From assembly GCA_947074225.1 (NCBI GenBank), contig CAMTOX010000070.1, forward strand, positions 1 to 8,269: DNA of 8,269 bases, written 5' to 3'. The stretch is from an uncultured bacterium (GTDB taxonomy: Bacteria > Bacteroidota > Bacteroidia > Bacteroidales > Paludibacteraceae). The position numbers and the translations under genes are program-made. Shown piece by piece: positions 7,163 to 8,269 of this stretch (the stretch's first letter is position 1; every line of letters begins with the position of its first letter). The notes below the pieces were generated by a model. It was given only the letters and a program-made list of their open reading frames with translations, made no database searches and was not told the DNA's origin.

Positions 7163-7249
7163 TTATTCTAAAGTAGCTTTGTAGGCTCTTAAACGATTAT
7201 GAAAATTGCTTTGCTCACCATTGTATAAGTAGAAACTCCAATTGTTCAT
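7163..7249 (-). pseudogene. Possible 3' remnant of a minus-strand gene (28 codons)
   Basis: An ATG-started minus-strand frame of 28 codons ends in TAA one base from the hairpin at 7109-7161. The peptide includes NNWSFYLYNGEQSNFHNRL and ends RAYKATLE. Its W-x-F-x-x-x-N-G-x-Q-x-N pattern ending in Arg-rich residues recalls the C-terminal ends of C-type-lectin-fold, formylglycine-generating-enzyme-like or Fib_succ_major proteins. That is a resemblance noticed by eye, not an alignment. Upstream of the ATG (7250-7360) all three minus frames are broken by stops, so if this is coding it is the tail of a decayed gene. A very short intact peptide gene is possible, but no promoter is visible. Confidence 0.3.
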
Positions 7250-7363
7250 ACTTTTTATAACTCGTTATGGCTAATAATAACATCTCTTGCAATTCCAATA
7301 ATGAATAATGGTTATTTGACTCTTCTGTTATTGTCTAATTTAAAATGGAGTAATGCGAATGAG

Positions 7364-7384
7364 GCTAAAGGTTTAAACTTTAGC
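7364..7384 (+). other. Short hairpin in the gap before the PnuC-like gene
   Basis: gctaaag (7364-7370) pairs exactly with ctttagc (7378-7384) around gtttaaa, and TTTTAT follows at 7385. It has the form of a weak plus-strand terminator, but no plus-strand gene lies between it and the stronger hairpin at 7109-7161. It could belong to an unannotated small RNA, or be chance in AT-rich DNA. Confidence 0.3.
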
Positions 7385-7396
7385 TTTTATCTATTT

Positions 7397-7435
7397 AAAA
7401 AAGGGTTTGTACCACTGCTTTGGCACGCTTTTTTT
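7397..7435 (+). terminator. Weak terminator-like hairpin upstream of the PnuC-like gene
   Basis: A run of six A and a G (7397-7403) can pair with CTTTTTT (7428-7434). Inside, 7409-7414 (gtacca) pair with 7421-7426 (tggcac) with one mismatch. A run of seven T at 7429-7435 follows. It could insulate the promoter at 7470 from upstream reading. Stem quality is poor next to the two long hairpins in the window. Confidence 0.35.
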
Positions 7436-7446
7436 ATAATATAAAT

Positions 7447-7477
7447 TTTAGTGTTTACATTATCAATTGTATATTTG
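7447..7477 (+). promoter_or_regulatory. Predicted promoter of the PnuC-like gene
   Basis: TATATTTG at 7470-7477 is a full match to the Bacteroidetes -7 element TAnnTTTG. The -33 element is weak: TTTA at 7447-7450 lies 19 bp upstream. The start codon at 7491 is 13 bases after the element, giving a leader of only about five to eight bases. There is no room for a riboswitch between this promoter and the ATG, so any control should act at the promoter. Confidence 0.6.
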
Positions 7478-7490
7478 TACTATTAAAACT

Positions 7491-8246
7491 ATGAAAGAAC
7501 AAATTAAAGGATATTGGTTAGAAGGCTTACGAAATCTCGTTATTTCAATACTTCTCTTTGCTGTATTAATGGCAGTGTTACTTCTCTTTAGAGTCCCAAT
7601 AGTATATGGTGCCATCTTTACATGCAGTATGATAGCCAGCGTTATAGGTGTGGCTTATGTGTTAACTATTCGAAATCCGCAAAACTATACGGGTTTCTAT
7701 TTAGGTATTATCTCCTCTGCCTTTCTTGGCATTCAATTCTTCTTAATGGGTAGTTATGACCTAACATTTCTCTACTTTATTGTTTTTATTCCTTTCCAAA
7801 TAGCCTCTATTATAAAATGGCTGAAACCGGTTGAGGAGGATGCGAAACCATTTATGCCTTCATTCCTATCGGGATCGCAGCGTTTATGGGTAATTCTACT
7901 TTTTATCGCGATTGTTATATTAGACTATTTCTTAATAACCTATTGGCTTGACCCATTTGCATCGGTCTCTATGAAGATAATTTCCGGAATACTAATCGCT
8001 TCAAGCCTGTTAGCCAACTTTTTATTAATCTATAAGAAGATTGACTCTTGGATATGTTGGATTATCTATAGTTTAGACGGATTACTTTTGGCCGTGTTAA
8101 TTGAAAATCAGTTTAAAATACTTCTCTTTAGCATATTTCTGATTATTACTGCATTTACCGCTATAAGTTGGTTACGAGCCAATAAAAAGGGTGTGAGTCA
8201 TGTATCTGGTCTATTACCGACTGCACAAGAGTCGTGTAGGGAATGA
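7491..8246 (+). CDS. PnuC-like membrane transporter (vitamin or nucleoside precursor uptake)
   Basis: This encodes 251 residues from ATG 7491 (MKEQIKGYWLEG). The frame is open upstream to a TTG at 7467, but that codon overlaps the promoter. The protein is very hydrophobic, with about eight predicted membrane segments (roughly 16-35, 37-58, 68-88, 90-110, 132-153, 159-182, 186-206 and 208-228). Two parts resemble the PnuC family: NPQNYTGFYLGIISSAFLG, followed by a YD and an FQIASIIKW segment at 89-110, and ANFLLIYKKIDSWICWIIYS at 175-194, matching the family's basic loop and W-x-x-W helix. PnuC proteins move nicotinamide riboside, and relatives PnuT and PnuX move thiamine and riboflavin, by facilitated diffusion across the inner membrane. 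The substrate cannot be assigned: no TPP or FMN riboswitch is visible upstream, and the partner gene lies off the edge. The stop overlaps the next start (ATGA), suggesting translational coupling to a downstream gene, possibly a kinase that traps the substrate. Confidence 0.75.
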   Translation: MKEQIKGYWLEGLRNLVISILLFAVLMAVLLLFRVPIVYGAIFTCSMIASVIGVAYVLTIRNPQNYTGFYLGIISSAFLGIQFFLMGSYDLTFLYFIVFIPFQIASIIKWLKPVEEDAKPFMPSFLSGSQRLWVILLFIAIVILDYFLITYWLDPFASVSMKIISGILIASSLLANFLLIYKKIDSWICWIIYSLDGLLLAVLIENQFKILLFSIFLIITAFTAISWLRANKKGVSHVSGLLPTAQESCRE

Positions 8247-8269
8247 GTGTACGTTCTAGTGATCTGCAA
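8243..8269 (+). CDS. Start of a following reading frame, cut by the window edge
   Basis: ATG at 8243 overlaps the TGA of the PnuC-like gene (ATGA) and opens a frame of nine codons, MSVRSSDLQ, that reaches the edge without a stop. Overlaps of this kind are typical of co-translated genes in one operon. Nine residues are too few to name a family. By analogy with pnuC-type operons, a kinase or other salvage enzyme is one possibility; that is inference only. Confidence 0.4.

Noticed and set aside
7170..7466. TPP riboswitch upstream of the PnuC-like gene
   Set aside because: The conserved CTGAGA and the ACCTGATCTGG-type block are absent, and the promoter lies downstream of this stretch.
7467..7490. 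Eight-codon N-terminal extension of the PnuC-like protein from TTG 7467
   Set aside because: It overlaps the -7 element TATATTTG, so it would not be transcribed as part of the mRNA.

Overview
The window looks like the chromosome of a Bacteroidales (Bacteroidota) bacterium. The evidence is an A+T-rich composition, two promoters matching the Bacteroidetes consensus (TTTG, about 20 bp, TAnnTTTG), weak or absent Shine-Dalgarno sequences, a PorE-type OmpA lipoprotein of the kind linked to the type IX secretion system, and a phosphoesterase/PQQ-propeller protein of a type I recall from Bacteroides. Genus cannot be given from this sequence alone.

Layout. Positions 1-1241 hold the 3' part of a gene for a PQQ-type beta-propeller protein. 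Its reading frame is open from the left edge but is cut by a TAG codon at 204-206. The frame then continues without a shift into a complete propeller ending at 1241. Next come a PorE-like lipoprotein (1308-3284) and thymidylate synthase ThyA (3328-4122), all on the plus strand with short gaps. thyA converges on a short-chain dehydrogenase/reductase on the minus strand (4246-5049); a long, nearly perfect hairpin (4139-4187) lies between them and probably terminates both. The SDR gene and a YgiQ-family radical SAM gene (5232-7043) diverge from a 182-bp region with a recognisable promoter for each. The YgiQ promoter sits so close to its ATG that the mRNA is probably leaderless or nearly so.

A 447-bp gap (7044-7490) follows. 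It holds a second long hairpin (7109-7161), a 28-codon minus-strand open frame ending one base from that hairpin (possibly the tail of a decayed gene), two weaker hairpins, and the promoter of the last gene. That gene (7491-8246) encodes a PnuC-like membrane transporter, and its stop overlaps the start of another reading frame (ATGA) that runs off the right edge.

Most genes here are core or housekeeping: nucleotide synthesis (thyA), cell envelope and secretion (PorE-like), tRNA or protein modification of unsettled function (YgiQ) and cofactor-precursor uptake (PnuC-like). I see no CRISPR array, insertion sequence, phage gene, tRNA or rRNA. I did not find a convincing new multi-gene system. 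The points most worth following are the in-frame TAG in the phosphoesterase/propeller gene, the gene remnant against the 7109-7161 hairpin, and the shared build of the two long terminator hairpins.
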